A stretch of 64,000 nucleotides of DNA from Ooceraea biroi (taxonomy: Eukaryota > Arthropoda > Insecta > Hymenoptera > Formicidae), in contig NC_039507.1 of NCBI RefSeq assembly GCF_003672135.1, positions 3,611,624 to 3,675,623 on the forward strand, in the 5' to 3' direction. The notes beneath the pieces are model-generated. The model did no database searches. It was given only the letters and a program-made list of their open reading frames with translations, and had not been told where the DNA came from. Made by a program: the position numbers and the translations under genes. Within the stretch, counting starts at the first letter, position 1; each line of letters opens with the position of its first letter. Positions 51,801 to 61,040 of the stretch are shown here, piece by piece.

Positions 51801-54800
51801 ACTTGCAGAGGGGGGGCTGTCATGCACATGCAAGCGGGGGTGGGACGACGAAGGGGAACGCGGAGCTCGCGATGATTCCTTACGCCTAATCTTATCGTGC
51901 ACTCCGTGACAAATTACACCGGCCCGATATCCATCGCCTTCGTGCGACGCCGCGTTCTTTTTATGTGAGTGTGAAATATCATCGACTGTTTTTCTCTGGT
52001 AATCAAACATTCAGTATACAAAAAGTTGCTTCGTGTACTTAGCTCGATGCTCGATACAAATACGAAACAACGTTTCACTGTCAGAACGATTGAAAGACGA
52101 TTTCTGGTTGCACGAGAGCGTAATAACTCTAGATAAAAATTTTTCTTATTTTTCATTTGCGATATTGTTTTTAGATTTTTATTGCATACGGAACAAGGTA
52201 GTTATGTATTTTTTCTCTACGTGAAAATAACTTTCATATACTTATAAGTTTTCATGTCAGATAATTGTTGAATTTTTCGAGGAGTTAGTAAAAATTGCAG
52301 ATCTAATTCCCGATCGATATTTATGATTAACAGACTCGTAGCGACAAAAAGAAAATTCTAGCAAACAGGCAATAAAATTACGAATGCTTGATATTTTTCT
52401 CTCCGGCGATGAGGAGGTGATTGAAGTGATGACGCGTGTTATTTTAATTCTCGTCTTGACACAGATAAATCTCGCCTGTGCGACGCGCATATGCGTCGTG
52501 TTGCGGAATAATATTTATGTAAATACACTATATAGATTCAAGTCCTCTCGAAATGTAACGCGTTTTTTTCCTAGCCGGAAATCAGTTTATACGCGACGGT
52601 TTGCGCGCCTTTCGATCTGTCCATTCGCGAAAAACTTAATTTGCATGTTTCAATGTCTCGAAGCCGAGATCGACATTGGATTCGCAATTCGCCACCGACA
52701 CGACGTCAAACACGTGCAGAGCTTGGGACGGCCACGTGGCCGTTTGATCTGGATCGCCTCCCGAGTTAGCCCGAGAGACGCGAATCACACGTGAGCTTGC
52801 ATTGCGAGAAGTGATGGATAACCTGACTTTGTTGTGTCGCTCGGCTTGAGCGACTATCGATCGCTTCCATTGGTCAAACGATTATCAAAGCACGCGTACG
52901 GCCATCCGGCTACCCGCTTAGGACAACGTGTGCTGGGAGATGTTTCAAGAGATTCAGCGCTGGTTACGTTTCAACCGACATGTTCACGCGACTGCTTCAC
53001 AGTAAATTCAATGTAAATTGAATGTAAAGAGAACACGTCTTGATTATTCCATTGCATTTCCTATGGATAAGAAGGCATTAGAAAAATGGTGATCTTCCGG
53101 AGTGACGCGCACTCCTTCTTATGTTAGTCACGCGCTACTTATTTCTTGCTGTTTTTGCGCGGATTTTCATATCAAGATTCTTCGAGATCGCGATCATCGT
53201 GATTGCATCGTGATTGCAAAAACACGTATCGGCCTGAATGTAACGTTGATTAACTCTGTTTCAGCTCGTGTTACCGCGCGAAACCGCGAATGACCGGACC
53301 GGTTGCGGCCGCGGCGGCAGCGGCGGCGGCGGCGGCTGCGGCAGGCGTCGGTGGTGTTCCAGTGGTGGGTGCCGGGGGTGGCAAGAGGACCTACACCGAC
53401 GAGGAATTGCAGGCCGCCCTCAGGGACATCCAGAGCGGCAAGCTCGGCACGCGGAGGGCGGCGGTGATCTATGGGATACCGCGTAGCACCCTGCGCAACA
53501 AGGTCTACAAGCTCGCGATGGAGCGCGAAAGGGACGCGTCCCTGACTAGCACCCATTCACACCCTCACGAGCCCGGCGCCCCAGCCACCACCACCACCAC
53601 CATCACCACCACCACCACCACCACTACTACTACAACACCACCAAATACGACCCAAAACGCCTCCGCGACCACTCCGCCCTCGCAAGTGGACGAGGTAGGT
53701 TTTGGGGACAGAAAACGGAAGATAGCTAGAGAGATCTGGAAAGAGAGGGAGTGACAGAAAGAAAGAAACAAACAAACAAAGAAAGAAAGAGAGTGAGAGT
53801 GGGCGAGATGCAGAGAGCGAAGGGTGAAAACGTGTCACCGACACGTGCCGAAGTCTCGTCGGTCTTTCACGCGTGTCGAGTAGAAAAGCCGAGGATGCAA
53901 ATTGGCATATACAGACGGGGAATGGGTGGCGAGGGGGAATCTCGTGCGGGAGCAATGTGACGAGACGCGTTTTCGTCTACCAAGATAGTGTTCGTCGAGG
54001 CGATGCGCGAGGACACTCCATCAGGTGTCTTCTTTTATCTGCGCGGTTTCCGTTATCGATGTCCGACGGTCTTCACTCGGAAACGAGTCGACGGTGCAAC
54101 CAAACGATCTCGGTATTGCTCCGTTTGCTCATTTCGCACAGCACCTTGATACAATATCGATAACGCTGCACTTTTTGTTTTCGCGACCTGCTGCGAGTGC
54201 CTGATGATGTAACGTATTTCTTTTTCTTTACTCACTTTATTCCTATTCGTGAATTAGATCATTCCGATCGATAAATAACAGATTATAAGAGTATCGATAA
54301 AAATGAATCGGACCTTTGACGTGGTTGCGAAACCAATACATCATAATGCGTACGTGTCGAATATCACATAATATCTAACGCGAAATGTAAGAATGTATAA
54401 AGAAGGATATCATTTGATCCTTCCTGTTTTTAAGAAAACATAAGATTCAAATTTTTATGATCAATAGTGATCAAATTTAGTTTGTTGCGCCGTGGTAATG
54501 ATAATAACAAAAATTCAATTTATAGATGTGAATTAACTTTTGTACGTGTATATGTATATATATATATACAGACGAATATTTCATCTCTAAAATGTTCTAA
54601 TCGTCAAATGTAAAAAATGTACGTAATATCAATGAATAGTACATAGAAAAGAATATGTTAGCTACAAGAAGAATACAAGTAGAACTATTACAGACATACA
54701 ATTGCGATTAAGGCATCATATCATTTATCAATCATTATGGAATATGTCAGGCACTCGAGAAATCACACACAATACCTTTCGAGTTGATGAGCCGTCTTCG

Positions 54801-57800
54801 CAACCGAGTCGTAATCCTTCATGATTTGAATATACGGCAAAACACAGGCCGATTACCATGCAGAGAAACGTGGAGGGGTGGGAAACCGAACGAACGATGC
54901 ACGAGGGAGATCTCGTCGGGAAAATTCGCGGATACATACCGTCCATTTGTACCTAAGTGTGGTTTTGGTTAGGAAGAACGAATGAAGCTTCCCCAAAACA
55001 TACCTCTGGCACGGCGATCGTGGATCTTGCGTGGACCGAATGTGTCTCGTGTTGCAAAACGACACCCGGTAGTCACTCGAAATTCGAACTCGGTCGATGG
55101 TTCTTCAATTCTTGATCACATTTTTCTCTTTCTCTGTTTTTTTTTATTTTAAATATTAATATTTTTTTAGAGTATTTTTGTATTTTAAATAACAGTTGTC
55201 AAACTCTTGTGTTTCCGCTGAACTATATATACAACATGTCCACTAATGTATGATATTTTGACAGACTAAATCCATGTTCTAATGTTACACACAGATGATG
55301 TAAAATTTTATATACATTGATCGCTTACTCCTTCACTGAAAACAGAGTTTTCTTTTCCGAAGACGTTCATGAATCGTCAAAGAATTCTTGGAAGTTGGTT
55401 AATTTTCTAGTGAAAATGAATCTAATTTTCCTCTCTATGAAATTATTTTATGCGCCAATTAAACAAAGAACCGTGAAGAAATATCGACCTAATCCGAAGA
55501 TTATTGATGGCAACTGTGCGTTTGTTCGATTGGCCTCATTGCTGGAGGAAAGGGACAATGGTCTACGCGGTTCCGTACACGGTCGCCGTGGTGCTCAGTA
55601 GTGTCCAGTGTTTTTTTGCATGGGCTGTTTAACTTTTTTTATCTCACTATTTGTAGTTTAACACACGGCAACTTGGTGTCCGCGAGGTTGCAAGACTCGA
55701 GGTAAGTTTTTGGGAAGGTCGCGTCGAGACGAAAGGAGGATCCATCCGGGCTCGATCTTCCTTTCGTCTTTACGGGCGCTCTTGGCCGCGCCCCGGAATT
55801 CATGGTCGTGAACGTACGCTTCTGGACCTCGACACTCTGCATCCTCGATGTTTAGAGCCTTAGAGATGCGCAATCATGTAACTGTTCCGAAACAGGTGGA
55901 CCGTAATATCAGTGCGAACGCGCCACCATGCATGAAACGGTCGCGCGATCGAAGATTATGACAGATTAAATACGTTGGTCCGATTTAATCCTCCATCATT
56001 TAACACTGTTTTTTGCTTTGATTCTTGATTTGATTGTGTTAATTTTGCTTAGCACGTAGAGAATCGTTCGCAGTTAGATAATCAGGAATACTCGAGACAT
56101 TAAACGATCTTTAATTTATCTCAGAAGCGCGAAGTTCTTGTTCAAAATGTTTAAGAAAATCGATACAGAATTTCGAATAACATTTATCATTTTCGTAGCA
56201 GATGCTCGAGCAAGTTCTGTGATATTCTGTGTTGCATCTATCGTACTATATTTCCTGAAGATTGTAACTGCATCGCACGATATGTTAGTTGTATAGCAGT
56301 TCCCGTTTAAGAATCGACTAAACTTTGCCTCAGCATGAACACATTAGGAGGTGCTGTTTTACGATACAACTTGTCGAGCTCGCAAGCACGGTCTATGCAC
56401 GAGAACGGTTAAAGTCTCATTTTTCATACCTGCATCTTTCGTGCGATCGCGTATCACGCGCGTTTACATAGCTACCATCGTAGAAGACTGTTGCTTCACT
56501 CTTAGTGCAATGCATGCTTCTTAGACGACTCCCGAGTGGTATCTCCGCACTTGAATTCCGGCGTATCTCCTCGAAACGCACGCCGAAGATGTGAGTTTTT
56601 CTCTTCCGCGAGTTTTATCCCCTTTTACTTCCACCGGGGACTAGAAAAAAAGAGATGGCTGTGCTTTTATTGTGTCGGATGACTGCCGAAAGCAACGAAA
56701 GAACATTTTCCCATAAAGCACTTATCGCTTCTTGGGGAAATATTGTTTATTGGTAGCAGCTCTCCTGCATGGCGCTTAGCTATTATGTATTCGATGGAGA
56801 TATATGTACCGAGTGGTTTTGTGTGTAAAGTGACCTGAGTCGTGTATCTTAAAACAAGTATCAAATGGAGAGAAAGGCTATCTTTAACTTTTTAGTAAGC
56901 GATTATTATTTTTTAGCGGAATGAGACAAACCATATCTCACTCTTACAAAAAGTCGTAAGTAAGCGTGAAATTGCGTGATTCGTAAATCTTCTTTTCAGG
57001 ATTCGTAAAGTGTCCTGATTTCGAGATGTTAAAATTAGTATTATAATTCCTTTTATGTAAAACTCTTTTGTGCAAAGCATTCTCAAAGCCGATGTACCTT
57101 TTCCTGCATTACGTTTTTCTCCATTTTAATGCTTTTTAAAAATATGCAATGCGGTCACTTTTGCGGGAAACACTCTGTATATATTTACATAACCAATTGA
57201 CACCTACACACGATACAGACATACGTACACTCCAGACACACACCTCTCGACGAAGCACTCTCGAACAAGAAGTCATATGCGAGCAGCAACGATTGCTTAA
57301 TGATTATCGATAATGAGAAAAGCACCGCTTCTATTCATGTCGTCGAAGACGGAGTGGAAGCTTCCACTTTTACTTTCCTCGAGAGGACAACTTAGCCGTG
57401 CAACTCGTTCTGCATTTTAGATGCTCTTTCACGAGCTAGAAAACGTACACAGAAAACGCTAGAAAAGATGTTTTTAACAGGTGGACGACAAAGAACTATC
57501 CGGCGCGGAAGAGGAGAAGGAAGTTGAGAAGGCCCTGCTGAAGCCTCTGCTCTCGCTGGAGGATCTTGTCAGGTTTTCCGCGCTCGAGGGGACCGGAGGC
57601 GATTCCCTCAGGAATTTGCTGCAACGGGGACACGAAACAGGTACCGAGTGGCCGGGATTGGAACACGCAAACATCGGTTCTTACATCCAGAAGATGTTAG
57701 CTGCCGCTGCGCCATTAGGTAAAATAAACATTCTAAATTCAAGTAATGTTATTACTTGACCAGCATTAAACAAATTGCTAGTCAGGAATTTATTTCATAT

Positions 57801-60800
57801 AAGGATCGCATTATAGTTTCAATTGCGTATCAACATTTTAATTGTCTTTAAATTAATTATTATTTTATTAATAAGTCCCATTAAATTCAACAGATATATT
57901 TTACAACAGATTTATTTTATATGCAATATATTTATCAATTGATAATCTTGATGAGACGTAAAAAAGTCTGGAATTGAAGAGCATTGTTATATAACAAGTT
58001 AATGTTCAAGATTTGGGTTATTTCGGAGAAATATTCGTTTTATTTTGTCTACTGCCTAGCCAATCCTGTGCGCCAAGAAACGCCACGAAAGCCGAAAAGT
58101 GTATTACGCCGTGATAGGACTTCTAGAATCGATAGAAGCCGGATCTTAGTCAGTTCGCCGATACTTTTTCCGCCTTTAAAGACTACAACTTATTGTTAGT
58201 TTGAGTAACTTAAATCCATATTTGGAATTATGATGCTTAAGGAAGAACAAGAAACATACAGATACAATCGTGACTTTTATTAAAGTATTCAATGGGTATT
58301 AATCTTTTACAACAGCGATCTTTTCTGCATTATTATTGTGTTTCAGAAATATTTAATAAAATAATGTAAAATAGAATTTGAATTAAAATGAAAACTGCAT
58401 AAACGCATAATAACAAATCTCGAATTTTTGTACATATTACTTGCTTTTCTTTTAATAATTGCCGGAAGGAAAGAACTTTGTTACGTTCTAAGCACCAAGT
58501 TTTGCGAAAAAACGTCATGTACGTTATACAAATTTTTATTTTGTCATAATAATAGATCTCATAACAGATTTTAAATTCTCCTAGGCATGGAGACGCGAGA
58601 TTATCGCATACCGGAAGTGGTGAGAAAACTGATGAGCGAGGACAAGAGGCTGAACAAGAACGTAAACGGAGATCAATCGCAACCGCATCACCAGCATCAT
58701 CATCCACACCATCCTCTCGCCGCGCATCAGCAAACGCAGTCACAGCAGCAACAGCGTACAGCCATGACGAACGATGACTTCAATCCCAACATCGAGGAGG
58801 AGGCCAGCGATAGCGCTCAGGGCAGAGCGATACTGAAGATTCCGTCCTACAAGCCCGCCAGCACGTCGGGTTGTTCCAGCAAGAACGGCGAGCCGACTTC
58901 CGCTGCGTTTGCCCAGGGCTTCGCGGCTGCAGCCTCGAGTCCAGGCCTCCTGGAGCGGGCCAGTCCAGCGTTCTCCGGTACCAGCAGTCCCACAAACTCA
59001 CTAGTGGGTAAGGCCGTCAATTTCCGTGATGTCATCGCCAAGAGCATCAGCGTCAAGTTCCAGGAGGGTCAGACATCCGGTGCTGTCGGGTTGCCGGTGT
59101 GCCAATCGGCTGGCGTCGTTCCGCCGCAACAAGCCATGATGACGGATCCAAGTCCGTTCAAAAGGGGTCGTTACACACCCCCGCAGCAGCCCCAACAACA
59201 GCAGCAGCAGTCGCAGACACCAACACCTCAACAGCAGCAGCAACAGCAACAATCTAAGCAACAAACGCAGGATGCAAACAAGTCAAAACCGGGCACCGGC
59301 GGCAAGGGTACTAGGCCGAAACGCGGCAAATACAGAAACTACGACAGAGACAGCCTAGTCGAAGCGGTACGCGCGGTCCAGCGCGGCGAAATGAGCGTGC
59401 ATCGTGCTGGCAGCTTTTACGGAGTTCCACACTCCACCCTTGAGTACAAAGTCAAGGAGCGGCATCTCATGAGGCCGCGAAAGAGGTAAGTCAAGCATCT
59501 GCATTAATATAATATTCTTTTCTTTTAAAGTTCGAAATATTTACGTTGACAAGCAAAACGATATTTATTTTTGCGATAAATACAAAATAATTAATACGAT
59601 ATTTTCGTATATGAAGCGTCTCGGACATTGCATTTTATTTTAGATTACATTTGTATTTTAACTATTGCGTGTTACTACGAAGAGCTAAAGATTGAGCAAT
59701 GATAACGAACAGTTCCAATCAGAGAGCTTTTTTTCTTCCACAGGGACCAGAAGCAACCAGACGACAAGTCGAAGGAGACCGCGACGACGGCGGCTGCGGC
59801 GGCAGCGGCGGCTGCGGCGATGCGGCCGGGTGCTACCGGTGTCGATAAGAAGCCGCAGTTGAAACCGCAGAAACCGTTCACACCACCAGGCGGCATACCC
59901 GGCCCGAATGGGCTGAAAATGCCCCCGTTCATGGAGGGCATGCCTCATCTGCCGTTCGGTCCCTTCAACTTCTGGAATCCAACGCCCTTCATGCCCTCCC
60001 CCTTCATGGGTGGCGCACCAAACGTGCCGATCCTGCCAGAACAATACTTTGCTTCGCAGAGGATGCGAGGACTGCAGGAGCAACAACGAAACGCGACGAT
60101 GGTACAGCAACGAGACCGTGACGGGGTTGGCGTATCCGGAACGGCGGACGCGGCCGGAACCTCGAACTCGCGAAGCGCGTCGATGGCGAAGGCACCACGC
60201 GACATGGTGGAGAGTATTTACGACGGGACCGGGGCGAACGGCAGTTTCCTTGACAATCTGATCAGGTCGAGCCTTGAGACAGGCATTCCAAGGGACCAGC
60301 GGGCAATAGCGGAGACGAGGAATCAGCAGCAACAGTCGCCGTCGCAGCAACAACATCCGGAGACGATGAGCAGCAAGACACTCATCGATCAGCTCTGCAG
60401 AAACTCGAGGAGAACCCCGTTGCCGCGGATGACGCAAGACAGTAGCGAAGACGAGAGCTATCGAGGACCAGCGAACAGGATAGTGCCGGAGAGACCGGAG
60501 CGCGTGCCCACGGTCGATCTAAGCCCTTCGCCGTCGGAGAGAGGTCGCGCGGAAGACGGCAGCGATCGGTTGACGTCACCACCGACACCTCTCTCGGTTT
60601 CCCGTGCGGGTAGCAGGGACGAGGACAGCACCCGTGATTCGAGGATTGATCGCAGCAGCAGAGAACGCGAGGTTCATAACGGCGGCCAGGAGGATCGCGA
60701 CCGGAAGCAGCCTCTGAGCTTGCAACAGCAGCAGCAGCAACAGCAGCAGCAACAGTCATCACAGCTGAATCACTACCCGGACATACACAACCTGTACGCC

Positions 60801-61040
60801 GTATCAACTGACAAAAAAAGTGCCTGTGATAGTAAGCTTATAGTAGATCATTCGAGCCAGAAGACTCAGCCGCAGCAACAACAAAAGGAATACGCTGCCG
60901 TGAGCGGGCTGGTCGTGCAGCTGCAGAGGGGTTACAACACTGCGAGCGGTAGACCCGGCGAGCCGACCAACAGCCAGCAGCCAGCGGCGGCGGAGCAGCG
61001 CGGCACTGCGCTCAGCATGGAGGACTCCGTAGAGCAGTAG
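20829..61040 (+). CDS. Mblk-1: Mblk-1 / E93 (Eip93F) orthologue, whole gene, nine coding exons
   Basis: Nuclear DNA-binding regulator of the Pipsqueak helix-turn-helix family. In insects E93/Mblk-1 is an ecdysone-responsive factor that drives the adult programme, and in honey bee it marks large Kenyon cells; vertebrate relatives are LCOR and LCORL. I assembled nine exons whose junctions are all GT-AG and whose phases all agree: 94+836+309+240+80+430+238+901+1297 = 4425 nt, giving 1474 residues and a TAG. Order in the protein: Cys-containing N-terminal helix (1-50), poly-Thr (111-124), basic patches (about 235-242 and 270-276), CYFC motif (397-400), PLDLS (482-486), first HTH (about 560-606), LxxLL boxes (683-687 and 706-710), second HTH (about 988-1037), and a Pro/Gln/Ser-rich tail. 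Honey bee Mblk-1 is about 1600 residues from memory; I attribute the difference mainly to shorter Gln tracts here. Recognition is from remembered family sequence, with no search run. Confidence 0.95.
21421..21450. repeat. (GA)n microsatellite at the start of intron 1
   Basis: 30 bases of pure GA inside a wider GA-rich segment (21340-21460). Confidence 0.95.
22300..24150. promoter_or_regulatory. CpG-rich block within intron 1, possible alternative promoter or enhancer
   Basis: CpG-dense DNA that is pyrimidine-rich on the + strand at 22460-22800 and purine-rich at 23035-23110, with a (GA)n run at 23768-23804. Its composition resembles the block preceding exon 1. Long open frames on both strands (22348-22963) are low complexity. 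I saw no clear alternative coding exon; a promoter role is inference. Confidence 0.35.
23768..23804. repeat. (GA)n microsatellite
   Basis: 37 bases of GA repeat followed by interrupted GGGAGAG units. Confidence 0.95.
26090..26407 (-). pseudogene. Decayed mariner/Tc1-like transposase N-terminal fragment
   Basis: About 105 codons are open on the minus strand. The segment FIEKFIGISKSIVHQILTED resembles the second helix-turn-helix of mariner-family transposases (pattern GIS-x-S-x-H-x-ILTEDLG). The sequence after it, with HASYRTRCRRIKRRQSRV, resembles the following conserved stretch in degraded form. A catalytic DD34D/DDE core is not present in any neighbouring frame that I could recognise, so this is a truncated relic. 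It sits inside Mblk-1 intron 1 in antisense orientation. Similarity is judged from memory of the family and no search was done. Confidence 0.5.
27792..27829. promoter_or_regulatory. Imperfect palindrome containing ATCGATCGAG in intron 1
   Basis: CGATCGAGATATTAAT on the left and ATTTTAATATCGATCG on the right form an imperfect inverted repeat. The right arm contains ATCGATCGA, resembling the core of the Mblk-1 binding element reported for honey bee as I remember it. Autoregulation is inference. Confidence 0.3.
31968..31975. repeat. Left 8-bp target site duplication GTGACGAC
   Basis: Identical to 32457-32464 on the other side of the element. Confidence 0.85.
31976..32456. mobile_element. hAT-type non-autonomous element (MITE), 481 bp, inside intron 1
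   Basis: The left end reads CGAGGGGTTGGTCACT; the right end on the opposite strand reads CAAGGGGTTGGTCACT (15 of 16 identical). The element is flanked by a perfect 8-bp direct repeat GTGACGAC (31968-31975 and 32457-32464). An 8-bp duplication with short terminal inverted repeats is the hallmark of hAT transposons. There is no transposase. Inside, a 15-bp direct repeat TGTACAAAAATTACC lies near each end (32003-32017 and 32424-32438), and GATTACCT-like units are repeated at both flanks (about 32018-32072 and 32367-32415). The intact duplication suggests a fairly recent insertion. Confidence 0.85.
32457..32464. repeat. Right 8-bp target site duplication GTGACGAC
   Basis: Identical to 31968-31975 and in the same orientation, as expected for a transposition footprint. 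Confidence 0.85.
42657..43492 (+). CDS. Mblk-1: Mblk-1 coding exon 2 (residues 32-310)
   Basis: The exon follows the AG at 42655-42656 and continues the helix as LERVAEELMGRRRWKQYQ, the most conserved N-terminal segment of E93 proteins. Next come a His/Pro/Ser-rich stretch, a poly-Thr run (111-124, encoded by an almost pure ACG repeat) and psi-K-x-E sumoylation-type sites VKQE (about 133) and IKVE (about 173). A second Thr-rich block, the basic KRRRGRRQ patch (about 235), an acidic Asp/Glu block and EKRLKL (about 270, NLS-like) follow. The donor after 43492 is AAG|GTTGGT, weaker than the others, but it gives a phase-0 join to exon 3. A second frame (42697-43554) is also open; I treat it as a by-product of the trinucleotide composition. 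Confidence 0.92.
42892..42934 (+). repeat. GAC/ACG trinucleotide repeat encoding poly-Thr in exon 2
   Basis: Near-pure ACG codons give Thr111-Thr124 with one Ala interruption. The purity at DNA level suggests length polymorphism. Confidence 0.9.
43493..43725 (+). other. Mblk-1 intron 2
   Basis: Short GT-AG intron of 233 bases. The donor is GTTGGT, with a second possible donor GTATTT four bases downstream that would break the frame. The acceptor is CCCCGTTTTAG. Confidence 0.85.
43726..44034 (+). CDS. Mblk-1: Mblk-1 coding exon 3 (residues 311-413, CYFC motif)
   Basis: The acceptor TTTTAG is at 43720-43725 and the donor CTT|GTAAGT at 44035. The exon starts and ends in phase 0 (103 codons). 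The peptide begins ERTEEVALERAPVTQG. It contains a sumoylation-type VKKE (330-333) and ends in DWKPLDKCYFCLDGKLPHDD. The Cys397-x2-Cys400 pair followed by His407 is conserved in the family as I recall it and could bind metal, possibly with the N-terminal Cys4/Cys9; that pairing is inference. Because both ends are phase 0, skipping this exon would preserve the frame. Confidence 0.94.
44035..44743 (+). other. Mblk-1 intron 3
   Basis: GT-AG intron of 709 bases in phase 0. I see no gene or repeat in it; short minus-strand ORFs there are chance. Confidence 0.88.
44744..44983 (+). CDS. Mblk-1: Mblk-1 coding exon 4 (residues 414-493, CtBP motif)
   Basis: The acceptor CCCGCAG ends at 44743 and the donor CAG|GTAAGT is at 44984; both ends are phase 0 (80 codons). 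The exon starts with a Ser run (SPQSDSSSSSRSAESPM), continues through an Ala/Pro-rich segment, and ends DQPLDLSAKPRNSQ. PLDLS (482-486) is the canonical CtBP co-repressor docking motif of LCOR/E93 proteins. Co-repressor recruitment here is established for the family and inferred for this protein. As with exon 3, skipping would keep the frame, and here it would remove the CtBP site. Confidence 0.94.
44984..45350 (+). other. Mblk-1 intron 4
   Basis: GT-AG intron of 367 bases in phase 0, AT-rich, with a good pyrimidine tract before its acceptor. Nothing else seen. Confidence 0.88.
45351..45430 (+). CDS. Mblk-1: Mblk-1 coding exon 5 (residues 494-519 plus two bases)
   Basis: The acceptor is pyrimidine-rich (TTGTTTATTCAG) and ends at 45350; the donor CAA|GTAAGT is at 45431. 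This 80-nt exon encodes DNNISLLEQQKIPLRMPTG followed by IDPKTIL, and matches the honey bee segment as I remember it. It ends with two bases (aa) and needs one base from exon 6, giving Asn. Confidence 0.93.
45431..53264 (+). other. Mblk-1 intron 5 (7.8 kb)
   Basis: GT-AG intron interrupting an Asn codon after its second base. It is mostly AT-rich and carries a (GA)n tract at 48793-48820 followed by purine-rich sequence to about 48900. I recognise no gene, transposon end or RNA in it. Confidence 0.85.
48793..48820. repeat. (AG)n microsatellite in intron 5
   Basis: 28 bases of pure AG repeat in a purine-rich neighbourhood. Confidence 0.9.
53265..53694 (+). CDS. Mblk-1: Mblk-1 coding exon 6 (residues 521-663, first Pipsqueak HTH)
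   Basis: The acceptor CTGTTTCAG ends at 53264 and the first base completes the Asn codon. The exon reads SCYRAKPRMTGPV, then an Ala run of about 13 (from 534) and a Gly/Val linker. The first HTH_psq domain (about 560-606) starts KRTYTDEELQAALRDIQSG and contains the recognition segment IYGIPRSTLRNKVYKL. A His/Pro stretch and a Thr-rich tract (about 627-645, ACC/ACT codons) follow. The donor GAG|GTAGGT is at 53695, phase 0. This is the lead DNA-binding region of the protein (RHF1 in E93 nomenclature). Confidence 0.95.
53695..57480 (+). other. Mblk-1 intron 6 (3.8 kb)
   Basis: GT-AG intron in phase 0. It starts with a GAAA-rich tract (about 53757-53792) and contains an AT microsatellite-like run near 54549-54568. 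Near 57155-57181 there is a sequence that could be a decayed transposon terminus. No gene recognised; the ORF at 55317-55601 has no family I know. Confidence 0.85.
57481..57718 (+). CDS. Mblk-1: Mblk-1 coding exon 7 (residues 664-742, LxxLL boxes)
   Basis: The acceptor TTTTTAACAG ends at 57480 and the donor TTAG|GTAAAA is at 57719. The exon encodes VDDKELSGAEEEKEVEKALL and continues KPLLSLEDLVRFS. Two LxxLL nuclear-receptor interaction boxes are visible: LKPLL (683-687) and LRNLL (706-710). The first is in an acidic-to-hydrophobic context expected of a working NR box. Nuclear receptor contact is inferred from family knowledge of LCOR (ligand-dependent co-repressor) and E93. The exon ends in one base, which with GC from exon 8 makes Gly743. 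Confidence 0.93.
57719..58584 (+). other. Mblk-1 intron 7
   Basis: AT-rich GT-AG intron of 866 bases, donor GTAAAA, acceptor TTCTCCTAG. No gene or repeat seen. Confidence 0.88.
58585..59485 (+). CDS. Mblk-1: Mblk-1 coding exon 8 (residues 743-1042, second Pipsqueak HTH)
   Basis: The acceptor TCTCCTAG ends at 58584 and the donor GAG|GTAAGT is at 59486. The exon begins with METRDYRIPEVVRKLMSEDK, followed by His/Gln-rich sequence and conserved Ser/Pro-rich segments (ILKIPSYKPAST, SPTNSLVGKAVNFRDVIAKS). A poly-Gln region (about 945-975) comes before the second HTH (about 988-1037): KRGKYRNYDRDSLVEAVRAV, ending in PHSTLEYKVKERH. This domain is nearly the same as the single HTH of vertebrate LCOR (YGIPHSTLEYKVKER there) and is the strongest family identifier in the window. 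It is followed by a basic RPRKR. Confidence 0.96.
59486..59743 (+). other. Mblk-1 intron 8
   Basis: GT-AG intron of 258 bases with consensus donor GTAAGT and a strong pyrimidine tract before the acceptor. It separates the second HTH exon from the tail exon. Confidence 0.9.
59744..61040 (+). CDS. Mblk-1: Mblk-1 coding exon 9 (residues 1043-1474, C-terminal tail and stop)
   Basis: The acceptor TTTTTTTCTTCCACAG ends at 59743 and the first base completes Arg1043. The exon encodes an Ala run (1059-1068), a Pro/Phe/Met-rich segment (MPHLPFGPFNFWNP), a conserved NGSFLDNLIRSSLETGIPRD segment, acidic phospho-site-like stretches (QDSSEDESYRG, DLSPSPSERGR, LTSPPTPLS), and a poly-Gln run (about 1370-1382). 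It then reads LNHYPDIHNLYAV and KKSACDSKLIVDHSS, and ends SMEDSVEQ. The TAG is at 61038-61040 and a TAA follows in frame eight codons later, so meaningful readthrough is unlikely. No catalytic domain is visible; the tail looks disordered and regulatory. Confidence 0.93.

Noticed and set aside
55317..55601. A 94-codon + strand ORF in intron 6
   Set aside because: No recognised family, and the gene phases join perfectly without it.
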